Source of the DNA: Planctomycetota bacterium
GTDB lineage: Bacteria; Planctomycetota; Planctomycetia; Pirellulales; UBA7805
DNA: 6,591 nt
Reading direction: 5' to 3'
Assembly (NCBI GenBank): GCA_030605285.1
Contig: JAUWIQ010000119.1
Span: 1 to 6,591 of the forward strand
The notes under the pieces: generated by a model
Told to the model about the DNA's origin: nothing
The model's database searches: none
The model's input: the letters and a program-made list of their open reading frames with translations, nothing else
Shown here: piece by piece, positions 1 through 5,999 of the stretch
How the letters are laid out: each line of letters starts with the position of its first letter
Numbering within the stretch: the first letter of the stretch is position 1
Program-made: the position numbers and the translations under genes

Positions 1-136
1 ACCAAAAAAACAGTGCCAGCACACCAATAAAAAGGCCGCTCAGTAATAATCGCCAGTGCAACACTTCTTTTTTTCTAACCTGCCGAGGGTTAGTGATCCT
101 CTGTGGTGATTCCAACGTAGCTTTTAAGGGTCTCAA
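1..136 (-). CDS. cdsA: Probable phosphatidate cytidylyltransferase, N-terminal fragment
   Basis: This is the 5' end of a gene cut by the left edge of the window. The readable frame gives a basic stretch (RQVRKKEV) followed by LHWRLLLSGLFIGVLALFFW, which is a first transmembrane helix. CdsA condenses CTP with phosphatidic acid to CDP-diacylglycerol in the inner membrane, the entry to phospholipid synthesis. The call rests mainly on position: cdsA very often follows uppS directly, and a short basic segment plus an early membrane helix is what CdsA proteins begin with. None of the catalytic C-terminal motif is in the window. The start is uncertain. The frame is closed by two TGA codons at 137-142, so the longest start is TTG at 136. 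TTG at 115 or GTG at 64 are alternatives, and the GTG would begin just before the helix. Any other small membrane protein remains possible. Confidence 0.55.
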   Translation of the reverse strand, partial: MRPLKATLESPQRITNPRQVRKKEVLHWRLLLSGLFIGVLALFFW

Positions 137-172
137 TCATCATGAGATCCGGGATGTCTCCAAGCCGATCGA

Positions 173-958
173 TTAAAGCCCCAGGCCGCCAAATCGTCGA
201 TTACGACTCGCATAGTCGCGAATTGCTTCGTGCAAATCTTGTTCACGGAATTCAGGCCAGCAGCGATCGGTTACCCAAATTTCCGAGTAGCTGATTTGCC
301 AGAGCAAAAAGTTGCTAATTCGCATTTCCCCTGCCGTCCGTATCAGCAAGTCCGGGTCGGGCATGCCCGCAGTATAGAGTCGCTCGTCGATGGTCTGTTC
401 ACAGATGTCGTCTGGAAGCAATCGGTTTTCGCAGATTTCGTGGGCGATCCCACGCACGGCATCAAGAAGTTCTGCCCGCCCACCGTAGTTGATGGCTAGG
501 CAAAGTTGCGTACCACTATTCTGCCGACTCATTTCGATCGTCTTGTCAATTTCAAGCTGCACGGTATCGGGAATACCTTTGCGCCGACCGATGGTGGAAA
601 CACGAATGTTATTTCGCATAATCGTAGAGCGTTCTTCGATCATGTACTGCTCGAGCAGGTGCATCAGAAAGTCGAGTTCCTCATGGGGCCGTTTCCAGTT
701 TTCACTGGATAAACAATAGAGTGTGAGTTGCTCGATGCCCAACCGGGAACACTCTTCGGTGGCTCGCCGTACGCTTTGGACACCCCTGCGGTGCCCCTCA
801 ATACGGGGCAGTCCTTGACGCTGAGCCCAGCGACCGTTGCCGTCCATAATAACTGCTATATGTGCGGGCCACTGGTGTCGGTCAATGCCAGATAGACGTT
901 CGCTTACCATCTCGGCAGGCTGCTGGTTGGTCGGTGTGCTGGAAAATAAATCTGACAT
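173..958 (-). CDS. uppS: Isoprenyl transferase (undecaprenyl diphosphate synthase)
   Basis: A cis-prenyltransferase of 261 residues that adds isopentenyl diphosphate units to farnesyl diphosphate. The product is the C55 lipid carrier used for peptidoglycan and other envelope polysaccharides. It acts in the cytoplasm at the membrane face. Family motifs are all present: HIAVIMDGNGRWA (about 33-45) with the catalytic Asp39, EGHRRG soon after, SSENWKRP in the middle, an NYGGRAEL segment, and the C-terminal DLLIRTAGEMRISNFLLW followed by a WPEF motif. Length is slightly above the E. coli enzyme (about 253 residues) because of a longer N-terminus. The ATG at 958 is chosen. A TTG at 982 would add only eight residues, and an ATG at 910 would remove 16 residues upstream of the conserved core. 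No strong ribosome binding site is visible before 958. It lies 48 bases after purA and about 36 bases before the longest cdsA frame, consistent with one transcript. Confidence 0.96.
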   Translation of the reverse strand: MSDLFSSTPTNQQPAEMVSERLSGIDRHQWPAHIAVIMDGNGRWAQRQGLPRIEGHRRGVQSVRRATEECSRLGIEQLTLYCLSSENWKRPHEELDFLMHLLEQYMIEERSTIMRNNIRVSTIGRRKGIPDTVQLEIDKTIEMSRQNSGTQLCLAINYGGRAELLDAVRGIAHEICENRLLPDDICEQTIDERLYTAGMPDPDLLIRTAGEMRISNFLLWQISYSEIWVTDRCWPEFREQDLHEAIRDYASRNRRFGGLGL

Positions 959-1006
959 GCGAAGTGATCTTGTTGGCCACAAGTCGAAAACACGTTTTGA
1001 TAAATT

Positions 1007-2320
1007 TCAGGTAAACTCGCAGTTGGCGGGCTCCAAGCGACACTGAATCGTTTGGCTCCGCTCTGGACCTACCGATACATAAGTGATGGGACGGCGCAAG
1101 CACATGCTGATAAATTCAAGGTAGTTACGGGCTTGTGGGGGGAGGTCCTCGAGTTGTTTCACATGCCGAATGTCGGTTTGCCATCCCGGGAGGGTCTCAA
1201 AAATTGGTTTTGCGTGACGAAGATCATCGACATGACTCGGGAAAATATGGGTCTGCTGCCCGCCTATTTCATAGGCGGTGCAAATTTTGAGTTCTTTCAA
1301 ATCGCTCAGTACATCAAGGAGCATTACTGCCAATTCGCTAATTCCACTTACTCGGGAAGTGTAGTTTGCAGCCACGGCGTCGAACCAGCCACAGCGGCGG
1401 GGCCGCCCCGTAACCGTTCCATATTCATTTCCCCGCTCTCGAAGATGCTGTCCCTGCTCATTGTCTTGCTCGCTCGGAAACGGCCCGCCACCGACGCGTG
1501 TCGTGTAGGCCTTGACGACTCCGACGATACGTTGCATGAAACTTCCCGGAACTCCAGAGCCGCTAGGAACTCCGACCCCCGAACTGTTACTGCTGGTGAC
1601 AAACGGAAACGTTCCGTGATCGACATCCAATAAGGATCCCTGTGCACCTTCGAAGAGTATGTTTTTGTCACTCTCAGCAGCATCCAGGAGGAAATGGGTG
1701 GTATCACCAATGAAGGGCCGCAAGCGATCAGCATAACTCGTATATTCTTGAAAAATCTGATTTGCGTCCAGTCTGTCCTCCAGAGGGCCGGTGAAGGTTG
1801 CCAATAATTTCTGCTTGACGGCGGCAATGTGTGCGATACGGTCACGCAAGGTAGGACGTAATAGATCACCCAATCGCAAGGCGTAGGAGCGACCAACTTT
1901 GTCACGGTAACAGGGGCCAATACCCCGCTGTGTGGTGCCGATATTTTCGCCGTCTGCGGTCGATTCATCGAGCGCGCGGTCCTCCACCATGTGCCAGGGA
2001 AAAATCACATGGGCTCGATCACTGAGCATCAGATTATCGGTGATTTGAACTCCGCGGGCAGTCAGGGCATCTAATTCGCTTAACAGCGTAGGGGGATTGA
2101 TAACAACGCCACCGGTCACTACGCACTGAACGTCCGGGGTGAGTATGCCGCTTGGAATCAGGGAGAGCTTGTAAGTCTCCGGTCCAATGACGACCGTGTG
2201 ACCGGCATTTGCGCCGCCCTGGTAACGCACCACTATTTCGTGATGCTCGGTGAGGAGATCGACCAATTTTCCCTTGGCCTCGTCGCCCCACTGCAGGCCT
2301 ATAACACAAGTTCCAGGCAC
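1007..2320 (-). CDS. purA: Adenylosuccinate synthetase
   Basis: A cytoplasmic enzyme of 437 residues that joins IMP and aspartate using GTP, the first committed step from IMP to AMP. Full length and intact for the family (E. coli 432). Seen in order: QWGDEAKGK at 10-18 with catalytic Asp13 and Lys16, GGANAGHT at 35-42 with His41, the QRGIGPCYRDK signature at 131-141 followed by Arg144, FEGAQGSLLDVDHGTFPF at 223-240, TTRVGGGPFPSE at 273-284, and EYGTVTGRPRRCGWFD at 299-314 with Arg306 and Arg308, matching the substrate-loop arginines. SVGPERSQTI near the C-terminus matches the family end, after which there is a tail of about 12 residues. The second Gly of the usual GDEGKGK loop is Ala15. The start is GTG at 2320, supported by AAGGGA eight bases upstream. 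The gene follows a 226-base spacer that probably holds its promoter. Confidence 0.98.
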   Translation of the reverse strand: MPGTCVIGLQWGDEAKGKLVDLLTEHHEIVVRYQGGANAGHTVVIGPETYKLSLIPSGILTPDVQCVVTGGVVINPPTLLSELDALTARGVQITDNLMLSDRAHVIFPWHMVEDRALDESTADGENIGTTQRGIGPCYRDKVGRSYALRLGDLLRPTLRDRIAHIAAVKQKLLATFTGPLEDRLDANQIFQEYTSYADRLRPFIGDTTHFLLDAAESDKNILFEGAQGSLLDVDHGTFPFVTSSNSSGVGVPSGSGVPGSFMQRIVGVVKAYTTRVGGGPFPSEQDNEQGQHLRERGNEYGTVTGRPRRCGWFDAVAANYTSRVSGISELAVMLLDVLSDLKELKICTAYEIGGQQTHIFPSHVDDLRHAKPIFETLPGWQTDIRHVKQLEDLPPQARNYLEFISMCLRRPITYVSVGPERSQTIQCRLEPANCEFT

Positions 2321-2328
2321 GCAAGAAG

Positions 2329-2334
2329 TCCCTT
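2329..2334 (-). promoter_or_regulatory. Ribosome binding site of purA (supports a GTG start)
   Basis: Reading the minus strand, AAGGGA lies eight bases before the GTG at 2320. This is near ideal spacing and fixes the non-ATG start. The residue numbering from it also places Asp13 and His41 exactly as in E. coli PurA. Confidence 0.7.
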
Positions 2335-2494
2335 ATTGATGGAAATGCAGTGAATGGACTGTGCGGAGCACGATGCAATCGGTCGCCATAGCCACGCGTG
2401 AACAAACGGGTGAGTCTATCCGTTGAGATAAGAAATGACAAGAATGGGGATAACCCAAACAGCTGCTAGATTGCCGGAAACGGGTCGCTTTTTT

Positions 2495-2515
2495 ACACCA
2501 ATATAATATATCGAT
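2495..2515 (-). promoter_or_regulatory. Promoter-like AT-rich block upstream of purA
   Basis: On the minus strand, TATATTATATT (2510-2500) gives two overlapping -10-like hexamers, TATATT, or TATTAT between them. It is followed by GGTGTAAAAAAG. The best -35 candidate is TTCGTC, 18 bases before TATTAT, which is a poor match to TTGACA. The block stands out from GC-richer surroundings and lies just after the trmH-like gene ends, so it is the natural place for a purA promoter. It would leave a leader of about 175 bases before the GTG at 2320. No recognisable riboswitch or attenuator was seen in that leader. Confidence 0.35.
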
Positions 2516-2544
2516 GGATCCCAGGCGACGAACTGCTGGGAACC
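2516..2544 (-). terminator. Imperfect hairpin just after the methyltransferase gene
   Basis: On the minus strand, GGTTCCCAG pairs with CTGGGATCC across an 11-base loop, giving eight pairs with one T-T mismatch. It begins three bases after the TGA of the RNA methyltransferase gene. No run of T follows, only ATCGATATATTATATT, so it is not a textbook intrinsic terminator. It may end or stabilise the upstream transcript before the purA promoter. It could also be chance. Confidence 0.3.
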
Positions 2545-2546
2545 TC

Positions 2547-3047
2547 TCACCCATGCGGAAATTGCCGGCAGTATTCGTACATTGCCATCGCAGCCGCAGT
2601 CGCTACGTTGTGACTGTAAGGCAGCCCGTAGACGGGGATTTCAACAATATCATCGAGCGAAGCTAGAAACTTATCCTTCAAGCCCTGGCGCTCACTACCC
2701 AATATCAGTGCGGACCGTCTTTGAAAACGGTAGTCATACAATCGTTCCGATGTCGACGCCTGCTCCAAACCGACAAGACAGTAACCTGCTGCGCGGAGTT
2801 TCTTCAGCACCGGTTCGAGCGTACGGTGGGTTTCCACAACAACTGTTTCTGCCCCATCACGGGCAATTTTTTCAATGATCCGCGCACTACCACAACCGAT
2901 GACTTTTGAAATGCCGCAACAACCGCAGCTCCGCACAATACGTGAAAGATTGATGTTGCTGTGCATCGGCGCACAGACTACGACCAGCTCGCGGGGTCGC
3001 TCCAAGGTCTCAGGCGGTTTGTGGCGCAGGTGCAATGGGTCCAGCAT
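2547..3047 (-). CDS. SpoU/TrmH-family RNA 2'-O-methyltransferase
   Basis: A 166-residue SPOUT-fold methyltransferase that transfers methyl from S-adenosylmethionine to a ribose 2'-OH in tRNA or rRNA. The three family motifs are visible. Motif 1 is NINLSRIVRSCGCCGI at 31-46, with Asn33 and Arg36/Arg39. Motif 2 is ALILGSERQGL at 113-123, with Gly117, Glu119 and Gly122. Motif 3 is VEIPVYGLPYSHNVATAAAM from 135, with Ser145 and Asn147, forming the trefoil knot that binds the cofactor. There is no N-terminal L30e-like substrate domain, so it is a minimal catalytic form, similar in size to TrmL. The target nucleotide cannot be told from the sequence. The ATG at 3047 is preferred because conserved-looking sequence (DPLHLRHKPPE) begins there. 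The ATG at 3101 would add 18 residues, and the ATG at 3194 lies inside the regulator gene upstream and is unlikely. The gene follows the ArsR-type gene by 103 bases. The protein is rich in cysteine (25, 41, 43, 44, 52, 90, 160). Confidence 0.9.
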   Translation of the reverse strand: MLDPLHLRHKPPETLERPRELVVVCAPMHSNINLSRIVRSCGCCGISKVIGCGSARIIEKIARDGAETVVVETHRTLEPVLKKLRAAGYCLVGLEQASTSERLYDYRFQRRSALILGSERQGLKDKFLASLDDIVEIPVYGLPYSHNVATAAAMAMYEYCRQFPHG

Positions 3048-3150
3048 GGTCTCAAGTTTGTGGCACCACCGCCCCACAGGCGTTGAGCCAGCTAAACTCA
3101 TGGGAAGCGGCGTCTCACAGCCCACCCATGACGTGCGCCTGGCAAGCGCA

Positions 3151-3624
3151 TCAACGCGGTTGCAGCGGGCGGTGCTGACTAAGATCGAGGTCATGGAAAC
3201 GAACCGAGTGTTCGCTTTCCGGAATGCCGTCGAAGACTAACATCAGGAGTTTCTCGAAATTTCCCGGTAGGATGCGATAAAAATTATGTTTTCCATCACG
3301 TCGTGGTTCAACGATTCCCGCATTGCGCAACATACCCAAATGATGGCTGACAGCTGGCTGGCTTAGTTGTAGTAATTCACAGAGTGCTCTTACGTTGAGT
3401 TCCTCTGCCTGACTAAGACTATAGAGAATTCGTAATCGCGTTTCATCCGACAGGAGTTTAAATATTCGAACAAGATCTTTGGCTAGTTTTTCTTGGAGTT
3501 GTCCTACCCTGACGGGCTCGGGGGGCTGAGAGCGATCGGTTTTTACGCCCATGCCATCGTCCTGAGTTGACTCTTTAGATTTTAAGTTAACCGTTCCATC
3601 CGTTTTGGTTGCGATTGCAGTCAC
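3151..3624 (-). CDS. ArsR/SmtB-family winged-helix transcriptional regulator
   Basis: A 157-residue DNA-binding protein. The first 40 or so residues are polar and look disordered. The ArsR-type domain follows: KDLVRIFKLLSDETRLRIL at 49-67 is the family's dimer and first-helix signature, NVRALCELLQLSQPAVSHHL at 77-96 is the helix-turn-helix, and EPRRDGKHNFYRI at 106-118 is the beta wing. Usually such proteins repress a nearby or divergent promoter as dimers and release it on binding metal or another signal. Here the classical CxC metal site in the third helix is missing: only Cys82 is present, and it is the only cysteine in the protein. The signal is therefore unknown. The C-terminus carries three histidines (139, 144, 151) and acidic residues, but not the SmtB/CzrA spacing. 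The GTG at 3624 is chosen over TTG at 3645 because a strong ribosome binding site fits the GTG and would lie inside the longer version. It is divergent from oppA and upstream of the RNA methyltransferase gene. Confidence 0.92.
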   Translation of the reverse strand: MTAIATKTDGTVNLKSKESTQDDGMGVKTDRSQPPEPVRVGQLQEKLAKDLVRIFKLLSDETRLRILYSLSQAEELNVRALCELLQLSQPAVSHHLGMLRNAGIVEPRRDGKHNFYRILPGNFEKLLMLVFDGIPESEHSVRFHDLDLSQHRPLQPR

Positions 3625-3630
3625 AATCAA

Positions 3631-3640
3631 ATTCCTTTCC
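3631..3640 (-). promoter_or_regulatory. Ribosome binding site of the ArsR-type gene (decides the GTG start)
   Basis: On the minus strand, GGAAAGGAAT lies just upstream of the GTG at 3624, with eight bases between AGGA and the start codon. The alternative TTG at 3645 has no purine-rich site before it, so the GTG is the better start. Confidence 0.65.
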
Positions 3641-3670
3641 AACAATTAAATACCAAAGTGATTTTATTAA
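3641..3670 (-). promoter_or_regulatory. AT-rich promoter/operator candidate for the ArsR-type gene
   Basis: This stretch directly before the ribosome binding site is the most AT-rich part of the divergent spacer. On the minus strand it holds TTAATAAAAT and TGGTATTTAAT, the latter resembling an extended -10. On the plus strand, ATTAAAT (3645-3651) and ATTTTAT (3661-3667) form an imperfect inverted repeat, six of seven positions, around a nine-base spacer. AT-rich inverted repeats over the promoter are typical ArsR-family operators. No convincing -35 was found, and an AT-rich inverted repeat of this length can arise by chance. Confidence 0.25.
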
Positions 3671-4069
3671 CGGTGCATTTGTCGTCCGTTCCAAATAGCA
3701 TGAACCATTGTCGTGATCCCCGAGTGTTGGTATCGCTCGCGACCACCCTGTTTATTTTTCCAGGCGATCTTACCAGGGGCCACGCCACAAGCTGCCAATC
3801 GTTCAACGGCGGATATTGTAACCGCCATTGCAGAAGATGGAAATGATTTGAACGCCGAGAAAGCGAATTTTTTTTGGGCTCTGCTGCAGGTTGGCAGACC
3901 GAGGGGAAAACTCATGTTGCCCTCTGAAAACGGTTTAGTGAGCTGCTATCGGGTGCTGGCAGGGGGTGCTTGCTGTCCCGGCAAAGTATTCGTAGCATAT
4001 AGGGTCTGCTGAATTGCCGAATGTGCCACGAAATCGATAGATTTGTGGTCCGCGAAGATAGAGAGTCAT
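3671..4069. other. Divergent intergenic region with no recognisable gene
   Basis: About 400 bases remain between the arsR-type promoter area and the oppA ribosome binding site. Reading frames of 82 codons (minus, 3667-3915) and 99 codons (plus, 3713-4012) are open here and overlap each other. Neither has a convincing ribosome binding site, a family motif or a protein-like composition I recognise, so I do not annotate them. Other structure is slight: an eight-base T run at about 3871, a GAGGG/CCCTC inverted repeat (3901-3924), and GGGTGCT twice (3951 and 3964). No tRNA-like T-loop sequence was seen. It may contain the opp promoter, regulatory sites, a small RNA or a decayed gene. Confidence 0.6.
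3970..3998 (+). promoter_or_regulatory. Weak sigma70-like promoter candidate for oppA
   Basis: TTGCTG (3970-3975) and TAGCAT (3993-3998) are separated by 17 bases. They match the sigma70 consensus at three and four of six positions. Transcription from here would give a leader of about 80 bases before oppA. The match is weak and the promoter rules of this lineage are not known to me. Confidence 0.2.
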
Positions 4070-4085
4070 TCGGCTGGGATTGTTG

Positions 4086-5999
4086 ATGCACCCGACAACG
4101 CGCAAGTTGTTTCCGTTCGCGGCCCTTACCGCGCTGGTTGGTGCTGTTTTTTGGTCTACGTCCTTCGGGACACTCCCTTCGGCCGATTTCACGTTCAATA
4201 ATGGCACGGAGGTAAAATCGATTGATCCGGCGCAGGTGACCGGCTCTCCCGAGGGTCGGATGATCCGCGCACTTTTTGAGGGTCTTTATCGACCTGACCC
4301 CAAAACTCTCCAGCCACAGCCCGGGATGGCGACCACGGCTGATGTCTCACGCATTGTTTCGGACCAGGGAAGGACATATACCTTCCCTCTGAGGCGAGGT
4401 GCCATCTGGTCTGATGGGACTCCTGTAACGGCCGCAGATTTCCGCTGGTCGTGGCAGCGGCTTTTGCATCCGGAGACAGGATCGCAATATCATTTTGTTC
4501 TCTCCGCCTATGTTGTCAATGCGGAAAAATATAATTCCGGTAGAGTGGATGTAGGCGACTCTGTGGAAGTAGAACTTCCCGATCGACCGCAACCGGGACA
4601 GTTGTTTCCTCGAGGAACCGTCTTGCATGGCCAGCTTGTGGCGATCGATAAGCCAGAGAAACCCGTGATTTCAGATAAATCGACGGGCGAGAAAGTAGCG
4701 ACTCTGCAAACCGCTTGGAAGCGGCGATGGGTCTATAAAGTCAACATCGATGGAACAGAGAGGAGCTTTAGCCAGGAACCCGCCTCTCGTGCGGATGTAG
4801 AAAACTGCCTCCATGTGCTGTTGGATTATGATCAGGTGGGGATCAAGGCGGTTGATGCGCATACGCTGCGGGTCGAGTTGAAAAATCCGACACCCTATTT
4901 TCTCTACCTAATGCAATTCTACGTTACCTTTCCCATCACCCGGTCCAGTGTGGAGAGGTTTGGTTACCCCGGTTGGAGTAGGCCGGAGAACATCGTCGTC
5001 AACGGACCGTTTCGGATCAAATTTCGCCGTCTTCGAGATCGTATTCGACTGGAAAAAAATGAACACTACTGGAATGCCGAGGCCGTTAGTCTCAATACGG
5101 TGGATGCCTTAGCAGTTGAATCGAGTACCACAGGACTGAATATGTACCTCGATGGTGATGTGGATTGGCTTCCGTCTCCTCCCAGTGAAGTGATTCCGAA
5201 ACTCAAAATCCGCAGTGACTACCACGCCATGTCGTCACTCTCGAGTTACTTTTATAGGCTCAACGTGACCCGCAAACCCTTGAATAACCCGCTGGTTCGC
5301 AGGGCACTCAGCCGGGCGGTCAACCGGGAGCGAATTTGCAATTTCATTCTCCGAGCCGGTCAGCAGCCCGCCTACAGTATCGTCCCGCCGGAGCTGCCAG
5401 GCTACGAGGCGGCCCTGGCTGAAACATACGATCTTGAAGCGGCTCGCAAACTGTTGGCCCAAGCGGGCTACCCGGGAGGCAGGGGTATGCGGTCGATTGA
5501 GATCCTGTTTAATACTTCCGATGGCCATCGGAAGATTGCCGAGGCAATCCAGCAGGATTGGCAGCGATTGGGGGTCGATGTCCGCTTGCGAAACCTGGAG
5601 TGGCAGACATATCTGGCCACGACGCGAAAAATGGAATACGACGTGGCCCGCGCTGGTTGGATTGGTGATTACCCGGACCCGAATACATTTCTAGATCTCT
5701 TTATTACGGGAGGTGTACAGAACGAGACCGGCTGGGGAAATCGACGATTTGATAAATTAATTGCCAGGGCGACTGAGGAATCCGATGCCGAGCAACGCCT
5801 GAAGATCCTGCACGAGGCAGAGGAATTGCTTATGGGGGAACTCCCTATTATTCCAATTTATTTTTACATGAGCGTGAATCTGGTGAAGCCTTTCGTGAAG
5901 GGATTCTACAGCAATAGCCAGGATCTTCATCCGTTACCAGCGATCCAGATTGATGAGCGGGCCAAGCGTATCCATATGCGCCGACGGGAAGGAACATGA
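4086..5999 (+). CDS. oppA: Oligopeptide ABC transporter, substrate-binding protein
   Basis: A 637-residue extracytoplasmic solute-binding protein of the SBP_bac_5 (DppA/OppA) family. It captures peptides and delivers them to the membrane permease. Residues 8-27 are a hydrophobic export signal after a short basic start. No lipobox cysteine is present, so the protein is probably periplasmic or held by an uncleaved anchor. Family landmarks: NNGTEVKSIDPAQ near 38-50, ALFEGLYRPDP at 62-72, RRGAIWSDGTPVTAADF at 103-119, a VNGPF segment, NNPLVRRALSRAVNRE, AGWIGDYPDPNTFLDLF, and PIIPIYFY near the end. The match to the OppA consensus is strong. It is about 95 residues longer than E. coli OppA because of extra sequence at about 153-250, between the YVVNAEKY and GIKAVDAHTLRVEL segments. 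The start ATG at 4086 has GGGA six bases upstream. Two TTG codons at 4080 and 4083 are in frame and could also serve. Its TGA overlaps the oppB start. The ligand is inferred from the family. Confidence 0.95.
   Translation: MHPTTRKLFPFAALTALVGAVFWSTSFGTLPSADFTFNNGTEVKSIDPAQVTGSPEGRMIRALFEGLYRPDPKTLQPQPGMATTADVSRIVSDQGRTYTFPLRRGAIWSDGTPVTAADFRWSWQRLLHPETGSQYHFVLSAYVVNAEKYNSGRVDVGDSVEVELPDRPQPGQLFPRGTVLHGQLVAIDKPEKPVISDKSTGEKVATLQTAWKRRWVYKVNIDGTERSFSQEPASRADVENCLHVLLDYDQVGIKAVDAHTLRVELKNPTPYFLYLMQFYVTFPITRSSVERFGYPGWSRPENIVVNGPFRIKFRRLRDRIRLEKNEHYWNAEAVSLNTVDALAVESSTTGLNMYLDGDVDWLPSPPSEVIPKLKIRSDYHAMSSLSSYFYRLNVTRKPLNNPLVRRALSRAVNRERICNFILRAGQQPAYSIVPPELPGYEAALAETYDLEAARKLLAQAGYPGGRGMRSIEILFNTSDGHRKIAEAIQQDWQRLGVDVRLRNLEWQTYLATTRKMEYDVARAGWIGDYPDPNTFLDLFITGGVQNETGWGNRRFDKLIARATEESDAEQRLKILHEAEELLMGELPIIPIYFYMSVNLVKPFVKGFYSNSQDLHPLPAIQIDERAKRIHMRRREGT
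5986..5994 (+). promoter_or_regulatory. Ribosome binding site of oppB inside oppA
   Basis: GGGAAGGAA lies within the last codons of oppA, just before the ATG at 5996. The ATGA overlap of stop and start codons points to translational coupling of the binding protein and permease. Confidence 0.6.

Noticed and set aside
1052..1633. Plus-strand open frame of 193 codons
   Set aside because: It lies entirely antisense to purA, which is full length with all catalytic motifs. The frame is a shadow.
1348..1968. Minus-strand open frame of 206 codons overlapping purA in another frame
   Set aside because: The purA frame is intact across this region, so this is an out-of-frame shadow rather than a second gene or a frameshift.
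2321..2494. Possible riboswitch or attenuator in the purA leader
   Set aside because: I could not find a purine-type aptamer core or a terminator/antiterminator pair. Only ordinary leader sequence was seen.
3048..3194. Longer N-terminus for the RNA methyltransferase starting at ATG 3194
   Set aside because: The first part would overlap the end of the ArsR-type gene in another frame, and the added residues do not resemble the family. A shorter start is more credible.
3207..3519. SmtB/CzrA-type C-terminal metal site in the ArsR-type regulator
   Set aside because: His139, His144 and His151 are present, but the D-x-H-x10-H-x2-H/E spacing of the known alpha5 site is not.
3568..3624. Regulator start at TTG 3645 rather than GTG 3624
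   Set aside because: The longer form would place the strong GGAAAGGAAT site inside the gene and has no site of its own.
3667..3915. Minus-strand open frame of 82 codons in the divergent spacer
   Set aside because: No family motif, no convincing ribosome binding site, and it overlaps an equally long open frame on the other strand. Not supported as a gene.
3713..4012. Plus-strand open frame of 99 codons in the divergent spacer
   Set aside because: Composition is not protein-like to my eye, no recognised domain, and no good ribosome binding site. Kept only as part of the unexplained spacer.
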